Shown: positions 1-7,275 of the stretch, one piece after another
Layout of the letters: every line of letters starts with the position of its first letter
How positions within the stretch are numbered: position 1 is the first letter of the stretch
DNA from: an uncultured Bacteroidia bacterium
GTDB taxonomy: Bacteria > Bacteroidota > Bacteroidia > Bacteroidales > UBA932
NCBI GenBank assembly: GCA_902796455.1
Contig: CADBPH010000149.1
Span: 1 to 14,152 of the forward strand
Direction of reading: 5' to 3'
DNA: 14,152 nucleotides
Notes under the pieces: model-generated
What the model was told of the DNA's origin: nothing
Seen by the model: only the letters and a program-made list of their open reading frames with translations
The model's database searches: none
Program-made: the position numbers and the translations under genes

Positions 1-650
1 GGCGTATGCACCTCATCCATCAGGTAAATCTTCCCGTCCCGCTTGCCGAACTCATATTTGGTATCCACCAGGATCAGTCCCATCTTCGCCGCGATCTCTG
101 TACCACGCTGATAAATCGCGCGGGTATACTGTTCCAGCTGCGCATACTCTTCCTCCGTCGCAATACCTTGTGCGATAATATCTTCCCTCGAAATATCCTC
201 ATCATGCCCGACCGCCGCCTTGGAGGTAGGCGTAATGATCGGCTCCGGGAATTTCTGGTTTTCAACCATGCCTTCGGGCATCGGGACGCCGCAGATGGTC
301 CGCTTCCCGGCCTTGTACTCCCGCCAAGCATGTCCCGTCAGGTATCCCCGGATGACCATCTCCACCTTGAACGGCTCGCATTTATAGCCGATGGTCACCA
401 TCGGATCCGGCACGGCCACCTTCCAGTTGGGAAGGATATCCGCCGTCGCATCCAGGAATTTCGCGGCAATCTGGTTCAGCACCTGACCCTTGAAAGGAAT
501 CCCCTCGGGCAGAACGACATCAAAGGCTGAAATCCGGTCCGTCACGGCCATCACCAGATAATCGCCCAGATCATACACGTCCCTGACTTTTCCAACATAC
601 TTCCCTTTCTGTCCCGGCAGGGAAAAACCGGTTTTGACAATCGCTTTCAT
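1..650 (-). CDS. purC: Phosphoribosylaminoimidazole-succinocarboxamide synthase (SAICAR synthase), partial, C-terminus outside the window
   Basis: This cytoplasmic enzyme of de novo purine synthesis condenses CAIR with aspartate, using ATP, to make SAICAR. The window holds the first 216 complete codons; the frame is open at the left edge, so the C-terminal part is missing because of the window and not because of a mutation. Visible family marks are the N-terminal [11 protein letters not shown] segment (residues 20-30), TDRISAFDV (37-45), the first SAICAR-synthase signature [12 protein letters not shown] (134-145) and the second, LVDTKYEFG (194-202), followed by LMDEVHT (210-216). The ATG at 648-650 gives the expected N-terminus with no signal peptide. 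It lies 25 bp downstream of mtgA on the same strand with no terminator between, so it is probably the distal part of the rlmN-to-mtgA operon. Identity is close to certain from these motifs; the total length cannot be judged. Confidence 0.96.
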   Translation of the reverse strand, partial: MKAIVKTGFSLPGQKGKYVGKVRDVYDLGDYLVMAVTDRISAFDVVLPEGIPFKGQVLNQIAAKFLDATADILPNWKVAVPDPMVTIGYKCEPFKVEMVIRGYLTGHAWREYKAGKRTICGVPMPEGMVENQKFPEPIITPTSKAAVGHDEDISREDIIAQGIATEEEYAQLEQYTRAIYQRGTEIAAKMGLILVDTKYEFGKRDGKIYLMDEVHT

Positions 651-675
651 TTTAATATGATTAGAAAAAATTTCA

Positions 676-1395
676 TCACTTTACCTGCAGCCAGTCGGGA
701 TAACTGAGTTTCCGTTCCAGGGCGGCAACATCCCGCGCCCGCCGGCGCACGAACGCAGAGGGAGAAGCCGGATTCCGCTGCAAGGGATTCGGCAGCGATG
801 CCGCCACCAGACACGCCTGGCTGCGGTTCATCCGGGATGACGGAATCTGGAAATAAGCCTGCGAAGCCGCCTCAATCCCATAGATTCCCTTCCCCATCTC
901 CGCGACATTCAAATATACTTCAAGGATGCGGCGTTTCCCCCACAACCGCTCGATTAAAAACGTAAAATAGGCTTCCAGGGCCTTCCGCGCCAGGGTGCGG
1001 CTGGGCAGGAGGAACACATTCTTGGCCGTCTGCTGCGAGATGGTGCTGGCTCCCCGCAATTTCGTTCCCTTCTCCCGGTGATCGGTCAGCACCTTGTCAA
1101 TCTCATCCCAGTCAAAGCCCTTGTGCGTGAAGAAAAGGTTGTCTTCGCTTGCGATGACGGCCCGCGGACACTCGACAGAGATCCGGTCCAGGGAGCGCCA
1201 TTTTTTCTGCGTACGGAATTCCTTGTCGCCACGGTATTCGATGCGCCGGCTCACCATCAGGGGCGTCACGAAGACCGGCGTCCAGCGGTACAGCAGGGTG
1301 ACAAGAACCGACAACAGGACCAGCGCCAGCGGGACCTTGACGAAGAGGAACCAGCACAGCTTCCGTAATCTGTTTTTTTTCAAGCGCTTATTCAT
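676..1395 (-). CDS. mtgA: Monofunctional biosynthetic peptidoglycan transglycosylase (GT51)
   Basis: The enzyme polymerises lipid II into glycan strands of peptidoglycan at the outer face of the inner membrane, without a transpeptidase domain. The 239-residue length fits stand-alone MtgA. A basic N-terminus is followed by one membrane anchor at about residues 14-36. The GT51 motifs appear in order: [13 protein letters not shown] (83-95) with candidate catalytic Glu84, [12 protein letters not shown] (115-126), and [20 protein letters not shown] (156-175) with the second conserved acid Glu159. No penicillin-binding domain follows, which separates it from class A PBPs. The ATG at 1393-1395 overlaps the 3' end of the upstream GNAT-like gene by 8 nt, which suggests translational coupling. 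purC follows 25 bp later. All key residues are present and the gene looks intact. Confidence 0.95.
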   Translation of the reverse strand: MNKRLKKNRLRKLCWFLFVKVPLALVLLSVLVTLLYRWTPVFVTPLMVSRRIEYRGDKEFRTQKKWRSLDRISVECPRAVIASEDNLFFTHKGFDWDEIDKVLTDHREKGTKLRGASTISQQTAKNVFLLPSRTLARKALEAYFTFLIERLWGKRRILEVYLNVAEMGKGIYGIEAASQAYFQIPSSRMNRSQACLVAASLPNPLQRNPASPSAFVRRRARDVAALERKLSYPDWLQVK

Positions 1396-1903
1396 ACAAC
1401 ACCCGCTTCAGTCTGTATTTGGCACTGGCCGCCCCGCCCGGGAAAGTCTTCGTCCCTTCCCGCACAAATCCCAAGCGGGCATACACCGCGCCCTGCGACC
1501 GGGAAAGGTCGGCATAACTCATGATGTCATCCGGATCCGTTTCCCGCACAAAGGCCTGCAGTGCCTTCCCCATCCCGCCGATCACCTGGACCCCGTCCAG
1601 CGAGGCGTGACGAACCCACTCATAGGAGCGGATCTGCCGTCCTCCTTTATCCCAGCGCCGCGGTCCGGAAAACCCGGACACGGCAACCAAAGTCCCCGGC
1701 GGAAGAGAAGCATGCCCTTCCCGGCAGACATACAAGCCGTACCGATAATCGCAGGAAACCGACCCCAGCGGATGATGGGTTGTCCAGAAAAGGGAGGCGG
1801 TCCGGGCATCGACAGGACGGACCTCACAGTTTCGGGCGAAAACCCGGACCCGGCCGTCTGCCGTCATGTTTGCCTGCACCGTTTCCACTGCCATGTGCGT
1901 CAC
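1388..1903 (-). CDS. Small GNAT-fold protein resembling phage Mom-like / phage-associated acyltransferase domains; function unknown
   Basis: This 171-residue soluble protein has no signal peptide or membrane segment. The overall pattern matches, from memory, a GNAT-like domain seen in phage proteins (related to the Mom DNA-modification fold and sometimes attached to homing endonucleases). It has a THHPLGSV segment near residues 42-49, a YGLYV strand (55-59), EWVR (95-98), VIGGMGKALQAF (107-118), then SYADLSRSQGAVYARLGF (129-146) and a basic C-terminal strand KYRLKR (162-167). The G-rich stretch at 109-112 sits where a GNAT acetyl-CoA pyrophosphate loop would be. The start is GTG at 1901-1903, overlapping the recX stop as GTGA. 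An ATG three codons later (1892-1894) is an alternative. The end overlaps mtgA by 8 nt. The frame is certainly coding given the chained overlaps. The fold assignment is inference, and no substrate can be named. Confidence 0.8.
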   Translation of the reverse strand: MTHMAVETVQANMTADGRVRVFARNCEVRPVDARTASLFWTTHHPLGSVSCDYRYGLYVCREGHASLPPGTLVAVSGFSGPRRWDKGGRQIRSYEWVRHASLDGVQVIGGMGKALQAFVRETDPDDIMSYADLSRSQGAVYARLGFVREGTKTFPGGAASAKYRLKRVLYE

Positions 1904-2379
1904 TCCCCCTGCCGGACAATCCGTTCCACGACATCGCGGACACGGTCGTAATCATATCCCCGCCCCAGTGCGAAGCGGATCAGTTTCAATTTGCCCTGCG
2001 GATCGTCCGACAGCGTCCGCCACTTCGCCTGGAGCAGTCCCTCCATCCTGCGGTCCGCCGCCTCGGGATCCACTTCGGGGAGAGCCGCATCGATATCGGC
2101 ACGCGCAATCCCCTTCGCAGCAAGCATGTACCGGATCTTGACCGGTCCCCATCCCTGCAGGGAAGCCTTCTCCCGGGCAAATGCGGCGGCATAACGGACG
2201 TCATCCACGAATTTGTCCCTCAGAAGCGCCTCCATGACCCTGGCCGCGGCTGCCTCGTCCCCGTCCAAGGCCTTCAAGGCCTTCGCCGACATCTCCGAAG
2301 AACAATACTCCCGCCGGGAGCATTGCGCCTGCAGACGGAGCAGCACCTTCTTTTCCAATTCATTTACTTGACTATCCAT
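1900..2379 (-). CDS. recX: RecX family regulator of RecA
   Basis: RecX binds RecA filaments and limits their extension, so it modulates recombination and strand exchange in the cytoplasm. The 159-residue protein is built of helical repeats. Recognisable positions are CSRREYCSSEM (20-30), LLRDKFVDDVRYAAAFAREK (52-71, the family's most conserved block), GWGPVKIRYMLAAKGI (76-91) and a third repeat ending GRGYDYDRVRDVVERI (139-154). The start ATG at 2377-2379 lies 6 bp after the patatin gene stop, and the TGA stop overlaps the GTG of the next gene. recA is nearby but on the other strand, so recX is co-transcribed with rlmN and the lipase gene and not with recA. The gene is intact and the identification is firm from the central motif. 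Confidence 0.92.
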   Translation of the reverse strand: MDSQVNELEKKVLLRLQAQCSRREYCSSEMSAKALKALDGDEAAAARVMEALLRDKFVDDVRYAAAFAREKASLQGWGPVKIRYMLAAKGIARADIDAALPEVDPEAADRRMEGLLQAKWRTLSDDPQGKLKLIRFALGRGYDYDRVRDVVERIVRQGE

Positions 2380-2385
2380 CTTCCG

Positions 2386-4827
2386 TCAAAAATCAAATCC
2401 GACGCCCAGGTAAGCGCCGACCCGGTGGGTCAGACTGGACCAGTGCAAATTGAAGGACACCGGACCGATGATTGAATAATAGGCATATTCCACCCCCAGG
2501 CCGAGGATGCTGTTCCGTGTCAGGCCCGGTCCGAAATAATCTTTCATCGAATTGGCCGTTTCCGCAAAATTGAAAACGCCGGTCACATAGTTGTTCTTGA
2601 ACACCTTGTACCGGAAATCCGCCCGAAGGACCATGACCAGATTCCCCAGCGCGGCGGCGTTGTTGATCCCGATGAACGGGATCTGCTGGTCCAGATAACG
2701 GCCGGGCAATGAGCCGCCGATCACATTGACGTAGGGCAGCGGGACATCTTCCCCGAACAGGAAACGGGAATAGAACGCAGGGAGGACCGAAAAACGGTCC
2801 GTGAACGGCACAACCCCCTTCGCCCGCGTCTGGATGGCATGGAAGCCATGGATCTTGTCGGGAACGGCTCCGAATACCCAGGAATAATCCAGGCCGACAC
2901 TGAACCCGGACTCCGGGAAATACCCGTCGTCGAACGTATCGGCAATTCCCTTCAGGAAGAAGGAGAAATAATTGTTTTTCAAGCTTCCCAGATCATAGTC
3001 GCCGATCACTTTGTCCGCCATGATGGAATTGATCCGGTAATAATCGCTGCGGATGCCGCCCTGCACGTCGAAATTGTACCAGTTGATGTTCGACAGATAG
3101 GCATCCTCCCGCAAATTCAAGTATGCCGCCTTGAAATTGCTGCTCCCGATATTGAACTGGTTGCGGTCCGTCCAGCGGAGCGACCCGCCCAGGTTCACCG
3201 TGGGGCCGGAAGGAGAATTATAATAGTACCGCAAGCCCAGGTAGGGATTCGTCCCAACCTTGCCGGTGATGTCCAGGGCAGATCCCTGGAGGCTGTGTAC
3301 ATTGATGCCCAGGTTGAGCAGGACCGACACGATTTCCTCCGTATCGAACCGGGCCCCGATTCCTACCTGGTGGATCGGTCCCTTCTTGCAGTTGATCCGG
3401 AGCCGGTAAGGGGCTTCTTCCCCGACCAGTTCGTATGTCACATAATCGAAAGCCTTGGTCCCGTAGATGGTCGCAACGGCATCCTCAATCTCCGCCCGGT
3501 CCACCGGATGCGCCACATGCATGCCGATCTTGCGCATCAGGTACTGGCTTTCGTTGTCGCTGACACCGGTAATCTCGATACCCGAGATGTCCACCGCTAC
3601 ATTGTTGATATTCACCGCTTTGCGCGACTGCAACGTAAGCGATTCCTCTCCGATCCGTTCCTTGATGGCCCAGAGGGTGTCCGCCTGCTCGAGGGCGGCG
3701 CGGTACCCGCGGTCGATGATGATGGCGATGCTCGCATCGTCGAAACTCATCATGTTGTATTCCGGCAGGTACGGCTTGATCGTCACATCAGGGATGGCGA
3801 CATTTTTCTCATAAGACTCCCGGCCGAACATGTCGATTCCCTGGGAGATGATATCGGCGATATTGTTGATGCCGCTGTATTTCTTGTAACCGGAGGAAAG
3901 GTCCACCCCGATGACGATGTCCGCGCCCATTTCCCGCGCCAGGTCACAGGGGAAATTGTTCCGCATGCCGCCGTCGACGAGGACCATCCCCGCCGTCTTG
4001 ACAGGAGCGAAGACCCCCGGAATGGACATCGTGGAACGCAAGGCCGTATTCAATTTGCCGGAATACCAGATTTTCGGTTTCGCCGTCACCATTTCGGTCG
4101 CCACGCAGACGAACGGAACCGGCAATTCCCCGAAAACGACCGGATCCTGGTAACCGACCGTCAGGGCGCTGATGATATTGCTCACATTCTGCCCGAAAAT
4201 GAATCCGGACGGCAGGCTGCCGAGCAGATTGTCTTTCACCAGGGAAGTCGCATCTTCCGCCCCCGCACCCAGGCGGAGCTTGTCATACCGGTGCTCCACC
4301 CCGGCCAGTTCCTCATCCATCTGCCGGCTGGCCAGGAAGTCTTTTTCAGAGTAATAGAACGGGAAGGACAGGAAGAACTTCTCTTTGTATTTGCTCTCCG
4401 CATAGGAGATGTATTCCCGGGGAATGGCGTCCGTCATGGCGCTGTTCCAATTGATGTTGCGGATGACGGTATCCATGGCCGCAGAATCATAGCCCAGGGC
4501 ATACAATCCGCCAACCAGGCCGCCCATGCTGGTACCCAGCACAATATCCACGGGCAGTCCGACCGATTCGAGATAACGGATCACCCCGATATGCGCCGCT
4601 CCCTTCGCACCGCCGCCGCTGAGGACCAGGGCGACAGTCGGGCGCCGCTTCCGGATCCCGTCCATCCGGCTGCGGATCCGCGAGACCGCGATCGAATCCG
4701 CCCGGGGATCCAGGCCGTATTCGAGCCGCATGCCCGGGTGTTCCTTCGGATGCTGGGCACAGACCGTCCCTCCGGGCAGCAACAGTACCAGGAGCAGAAG
4801 CAGCGTATATGCCTTTTGTCTCATCAT
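2386..4827 (-). CDS. Patatin-like phospholipase with POTRA and outer-membrane beta-barrel domains (type Vd secretion-like)
   Basis: This is a predicted outer-membrane lipid hydrolase of 813 residues. A signal peptide covers about 1-24 (cleavage near VCAQ). The patatin domain spans about 65-310: oxyanion loop LSGGGAKGAAHIG (69-81), nucleophile elbow GTSMGG (98-103, Ser100) and the dyad Asp in VDGGMRNNFP (284-293, Asp285). A POTRA-like domain follows (about 417-482, starting IEITGVSDNES), then a C-terminal barrel of the bacterial surface antigen type (about 485-813) ending in Phe. All catalytic residues are present. The frame is open ten codons further, to 4857, but I prefer the ATG at 4825-4827: it overlaps the rlmN stop as ATGA and places the signal peptide at the very N-terminus. 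recX follows after 6 bp. Family knowledge suggests phospholipase A-type activity; the substrate, and whether the patatin domain is periplasmic or surface-exposed, are not visible. Confidence 0.9.
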   Translation of the reverse strand: MMRQKAYTLLLLLVLLLPGGTVCAQHPKEHPGMRLEYGLDPRADSIAVSRIRSRMDGIRKRRPTVALVLSGGGAKGAAHIGVIRYLESVGLPVDIVLGTSMGGLVGGLYALGYDSAAMDTVIRNINWNSAMTDAIPREYISYAESKYKEKFFLSFPFYYSEKDFLASRQMDEELAGVEHRYDKLRLGAGAEDATSLVKDNLLGSLPSGFIFGQNVSNIISALTVGYQDPVVFGELPVPFVCVATEMVTAKPKIWYSGKLNTALRSTMSIPGVFAPVKTAGMVLVDGGMRNNFPCDLAREMGADIVIGVDLSSGYKKYSGINNIADIISQGIDMFGRESYEKNVAIPDVTIKPYLPEYNMMSFDDASIAIIIDRGYRAALEQADTLWAIKERIGEESLTLQSRKAVNINNVAVDISGIEITGVSDNESQYLMRKIGMHVAHPVDRAEIEDAVATIYGTKAFDYVTYELVGEEAPYRLRINCKKGPIHQVGIGARFDTEEIVSVLLNLGINVHSLQGSALDITGKVGTNPYLGLRYYYNSPSGPTVNLGGSLRWTDRNQFNIGSSNFKAAYLNLREDAYLSNINWYNFDVQGGIRSDYYRINSIMADKVIGDYDLGSLKNNYFSFFLKGIADTFDDGYFPESGFSVGLDYSWVFGAVPDKIHGFHAIQTRAKGVVPFTDRFSVLPAFYSRFLFGEDVPLPYVNVIGGSLPGRYLDQQIPFIGINNAAALGNLVMVLRADFRYKVFKNNYVTGVFNFAETANSMKDYFGPGLTRNSILGLGVEYAYYSIIGPVSFNLHWSSLTHRVGAYLGVGFDF

Positions 4828-5894
4828 GCCTTGTGTTGTCCGGCCAGCATGCCGCAAGCCGCATAAATATCTTCTCCCCGGGAGGCGCGGATGGTCGCCG
4901 TGATGCCGCCGCGCGAGACCCGGTCCCGGAACAGTTCCATGACCGGTTCCGGAGAAGGGTCGTACGGGAAATCCGGAATCTTATGGAAACGGATCAGGTT
5001 GACCCGGCACTCGAGGCCGGAGAGCATCCGGGCAAGGGCATCCGCATGGCGTTTGTCGTCATTCAGCCCGGAAAACATGGTATATTCGAAACTGACCCGG
5101 CGCTGTCCGGAGAAATCGTACTGGCGGATCAGGGAAACGACCTCCTCCAGCGGATACGCTTTCTGGACCGGCATCAGGGAAAGGCGCTCGTCCGGAAAAG
5201 GATTGTGCAGGCTGACGGCCAGATGGCAGCGGGTCTCATCCAGGTACCGCTTCAGGGCCGGCAGGACGCCGATCGTGGACAGGGTGATCCGCTTGGGGCT
5301 CCAGCCGAAGCCCCAGGGTGCTGTCAGGATTTCGACCGCCCGGATGACATTGTCGTAATTATCCAGGGGTTCGCCCATGCCCATGAAAACCGTATTTGTC
5401 AATGAGTCAGATTCTTCCACCGACAGGAATTGCGAAATGATGTCCCCGGCGGAGAGATTTCCGTGGAAGCCCTGGCGCCCCGTCATGCAGAACCGGCACC
5501 CCATCCGGCAACCCGCCTGGGAAGAAACACAAAGCGTCTTGCGCTCCCCGTCGGGAATCATGACCGCCTCAACGGCACTTTCTTCCAGCATCTCCGGACG
5601 TTCTGTCTCCACCCGGTCCAGCCCCTGCCGAAGGGAACAGGTGACCGGGAAAAGATACTTTTTCGTTCCGTCCGCGGAAACCCGGCAGTCCGAAACGGGC
5701 AGCCAACCGACCTCGTAGCGCTGAGAAAGCGTCTGCCGCGCGGTTTTGGACAAATTGGTCATCTGGTCAATCGCGGAAACCTTTTTCTGATAGAGCCACT
5801 GCGCGATCTGCCCTCCCGCATAGGCGGGAAGTCCGGCCTCCAGGGCTATCTCCTTCAACTGGGAAGGCGTCTTTCCAAGCAATTTGATTTTCAT
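4824..5894 (-). CDS. rlmN: 23S rRNA (adenine(2503)-C(2))-methyltransferase / tRNA A37 methyltransferase, radical SAM
   Basis: RlmN uses radical SAM chemistry with a methyl-cysteine intermediate to methylate C2 of A2503 in 23S rRNA and A37 of some tRNAs. The 356-residue protein has the iron-sulfur motif CRMGCRFC (Cys129, Cys133, Cys136), the methyl-carrying and resolving cysteines expected for the family at Cys347 (in AACGML) and Cys122 (in LCVSSQ), and the GMGEPLDNYDNV SAM-binding block. The Cys347 context and the length distinguish RlmN/Cfr from other radical SAM enzymes; Cfr is less likely for a core-genome gene in this setting. The frame is open upstream to 5999, but the ATG at 5892-5894 is preferred because a strong Shine-Dalgarno (GGAGGA, 5900-5905) precedes it and the longer N-terminus would be atypical. 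The stop overlaps the lipase start. It is probably the first gene of the leftward operon. Confidence 0.95.
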   Translation of the reverse strand: MKIKLLGKTPSQLKEIALEAGLPAYAGGQIAQWLYQKKVSAIDQMTNLSKTARQTLSQRYEVGWLPVSDCRVSADGTKKYLFPVTCSLRQGLDRVETERPEMLEESAVEAVMIPDGERKTLCVSSQAGCRMGCRFCMTGRQGFHGNLSAGDIISQFLSVEESDSLTNTVFMGMGEPLDNYDNVIRAVEILTAPWGFGWSPKRITLSTIGVLPALKRYLDETRCHLAVSLHNPFPDERLSLMPVQKAYPLEEVVSLIRQYDFSGQRRVSFEYTMFSGLNDDKRHADALARMLSGLECRVNLIRFHKIPDFPYDPSPEPVMELFRDRVSRGGITATIRASRGEDIYAACGMLAGQHKA

Positions 5895-5899
5895 GCGGC

Positions 5900-5905
5900 T
5901 CCTCC
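5900..5905 (-). promoter_or_regulatory. Shine-Dalgarno sequence of rlmN
   Basis: On the minus strand the sequence GGAGGA lies 5 nt before the ATG at 5892-5894. It is the only strong Shine-Dalgarno I see at a gene start in this window. It decides the rlmN start against the in-frame extension to 5999. The other starts have A/T-rich leaders typical of Bacteroidota or use translational coupling. Confidence 0.75.
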
Positions 5906-5917
5906 ATGGACCATCTG

Positions 5918-5925
5918 CAAAAATA
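5918..5925 (-). promoter_or_regulatory. Candidate -7 box of the rlmN operon promoter
   Basis: On the minus strand, TATTTTTG fits the Bacteroidota sigma-ABfr -7 consensus TAnnTTTG and would place the transcript start about 18 nt before the rlmN ATG, just upstream of its Shine-Dalgarno. I find no convincing -33 TTTG at the matching distance, and the region is A/T-rich, so a chance match is possible. Confidence 0.35.
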
Positions 5926-5932
5926 CATATTT

Positions 5933-5967
5933 TTTGTTTTAGAATGCGGGGTTTTTTAATATCTTTG
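5933..5967 (+). promoter_or_regulatory. Predicted recA promoter (Bacteroidota type)
   Basis: A TTTG at 5933-5936 is followed 23 bp later by TATCTTTG at 5960-5967, an exact match to the Bacteroidota -7 consensus TAnnTTTG. The gap is about 3 bp longer than the -33/-7 naming implies. The transcript would start near 5974 and give a leader of roughly 43 nt before the recA ATG. No Shine-Dalgarno is visible in that leader. I do not recognise a LexA-type operator here. Confidence 0.6.
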
Positions 5968-5972
5968 TCATG

Positions 5973-5986
5973 TACCGGATACCGGA
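5973..5986 (+). repeat. Tandem 7-bp direct repeat (TACCGGA x2) at the predicted recA transcript start
   Basis: TACCGGA occurs twice head to tail with no spacer, immediately downstream of the recA -7 box. Because CCGG is self-complementary, the pair can also form a short CCGG-ATA-CCGG hairpin. The position, overlapping the predicted transcription start in a divergent promoter region, is where an operator would act. The repeat is visible in the sequence; a regulatory role is conjecture. Confidence 0.5.
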
Positions 5987-6016
5987 TTTTTTTATACACT
6001 TTTAATTCATTCTATT

Positions 6017-7042
<1,026 letters not shown>

Positions 7043-7065
7043 TCCTTCAATAAGAAGCTTTTAGG

Positions 7066-7097
7066 ACAGGCGACCCGGTTCCGGGCCGCCTGTTTTT
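7066..7097 (+). terminator. Intrinsic terminator of recA
   Basis: A G/C-rich hairpin begins 23 nt after the recA stop. CAGGCG (7067-7072) pairs with CGCCTG (7087-7092), then after one A/C mismatch CCCGG (7074-7078) pairs with CCGGG (7081-7085) around a two-base TT loop. Five T residues follow (7093-7097). This is a textbook intrinsic terminator and separates recA from the downstream PUL. Confidence 0.9.
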
Positions 7098-7182
7098 GCA
7101 TGATAACAATCCCTCATTCATTTCCGGAATATTTTTTCGTTTCTTTTCGTTTGGCTGCCCCACCCTGTAAAAAATCCGAAAA

Positions 7183-7217
7183 ATTGTTTCGTTTTGTTTT
7201 AAAATATCGTACATTTG
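7183..7217 (+). promoter_or_regulatory. Predicted promoter of the susCD unit
   Basis: TACATTTG at 7210-7217 matches the Bacteroidota -7 consensus TAnnTTTG exactly. An ATTG at 7183-7186 lies 23 bp upstream, the same spacing as in the predicted recA promoter; a nearer TTTG at 7193-7196 is too close. Transcription would start around 7224, giving a roughly 50-nt A/T-rich leader before the susC ATG at 7276. The rest of 7098-7182 is A/T-rich with no further structure that I can support. Confidence 0.55.
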
Positions 7218-7275
7218 TATGCCATTAAAAGCGACATACCGTATTATTAACACATATTCACTAATCTTTTTATTC

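Noticed and set aside
1..650. Broken purC
   Set aside because: The reading frame is intact to the left edge; it is cut only by the window.
4828..4857. N-terminal extension of the lipase gene to an ATG at 4857
   Set aside because: It would overlap rlmN by 34 nt and put ten extra residues before the signal peptide. The ATGA junction at 4827 fits better.
2839..4866. A 675-codon open frame antisense to the patatin gene
   Set aside because: It is again codon-aligned with the sense gene and explained by the same codon avoidance. The antisense product is rich in His, Arg, Asp and Gly with no recognisable motif.
5895..5999. N-terminal extension of rlmN to 5999
   Set aside because: It would run through the recA promoter region and add 35 residues not typical of RlmN. 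A strong Shine-Dalgarno precedes the ATG at 5894.
5895..6016. LexA/SOS box upstream of recA
   Set aside because: I see no palindrome of a known LexA type. Only the tandem TACCGGA repeat stands out, and it is reported separately without that claim.
7219..7275. Upstream ATG of susC at 7219
   Set aside because: It lies only 1 bp after the predicted -7 box, so it would precede the transcript start. The later ATG gives a standard signal peptide.
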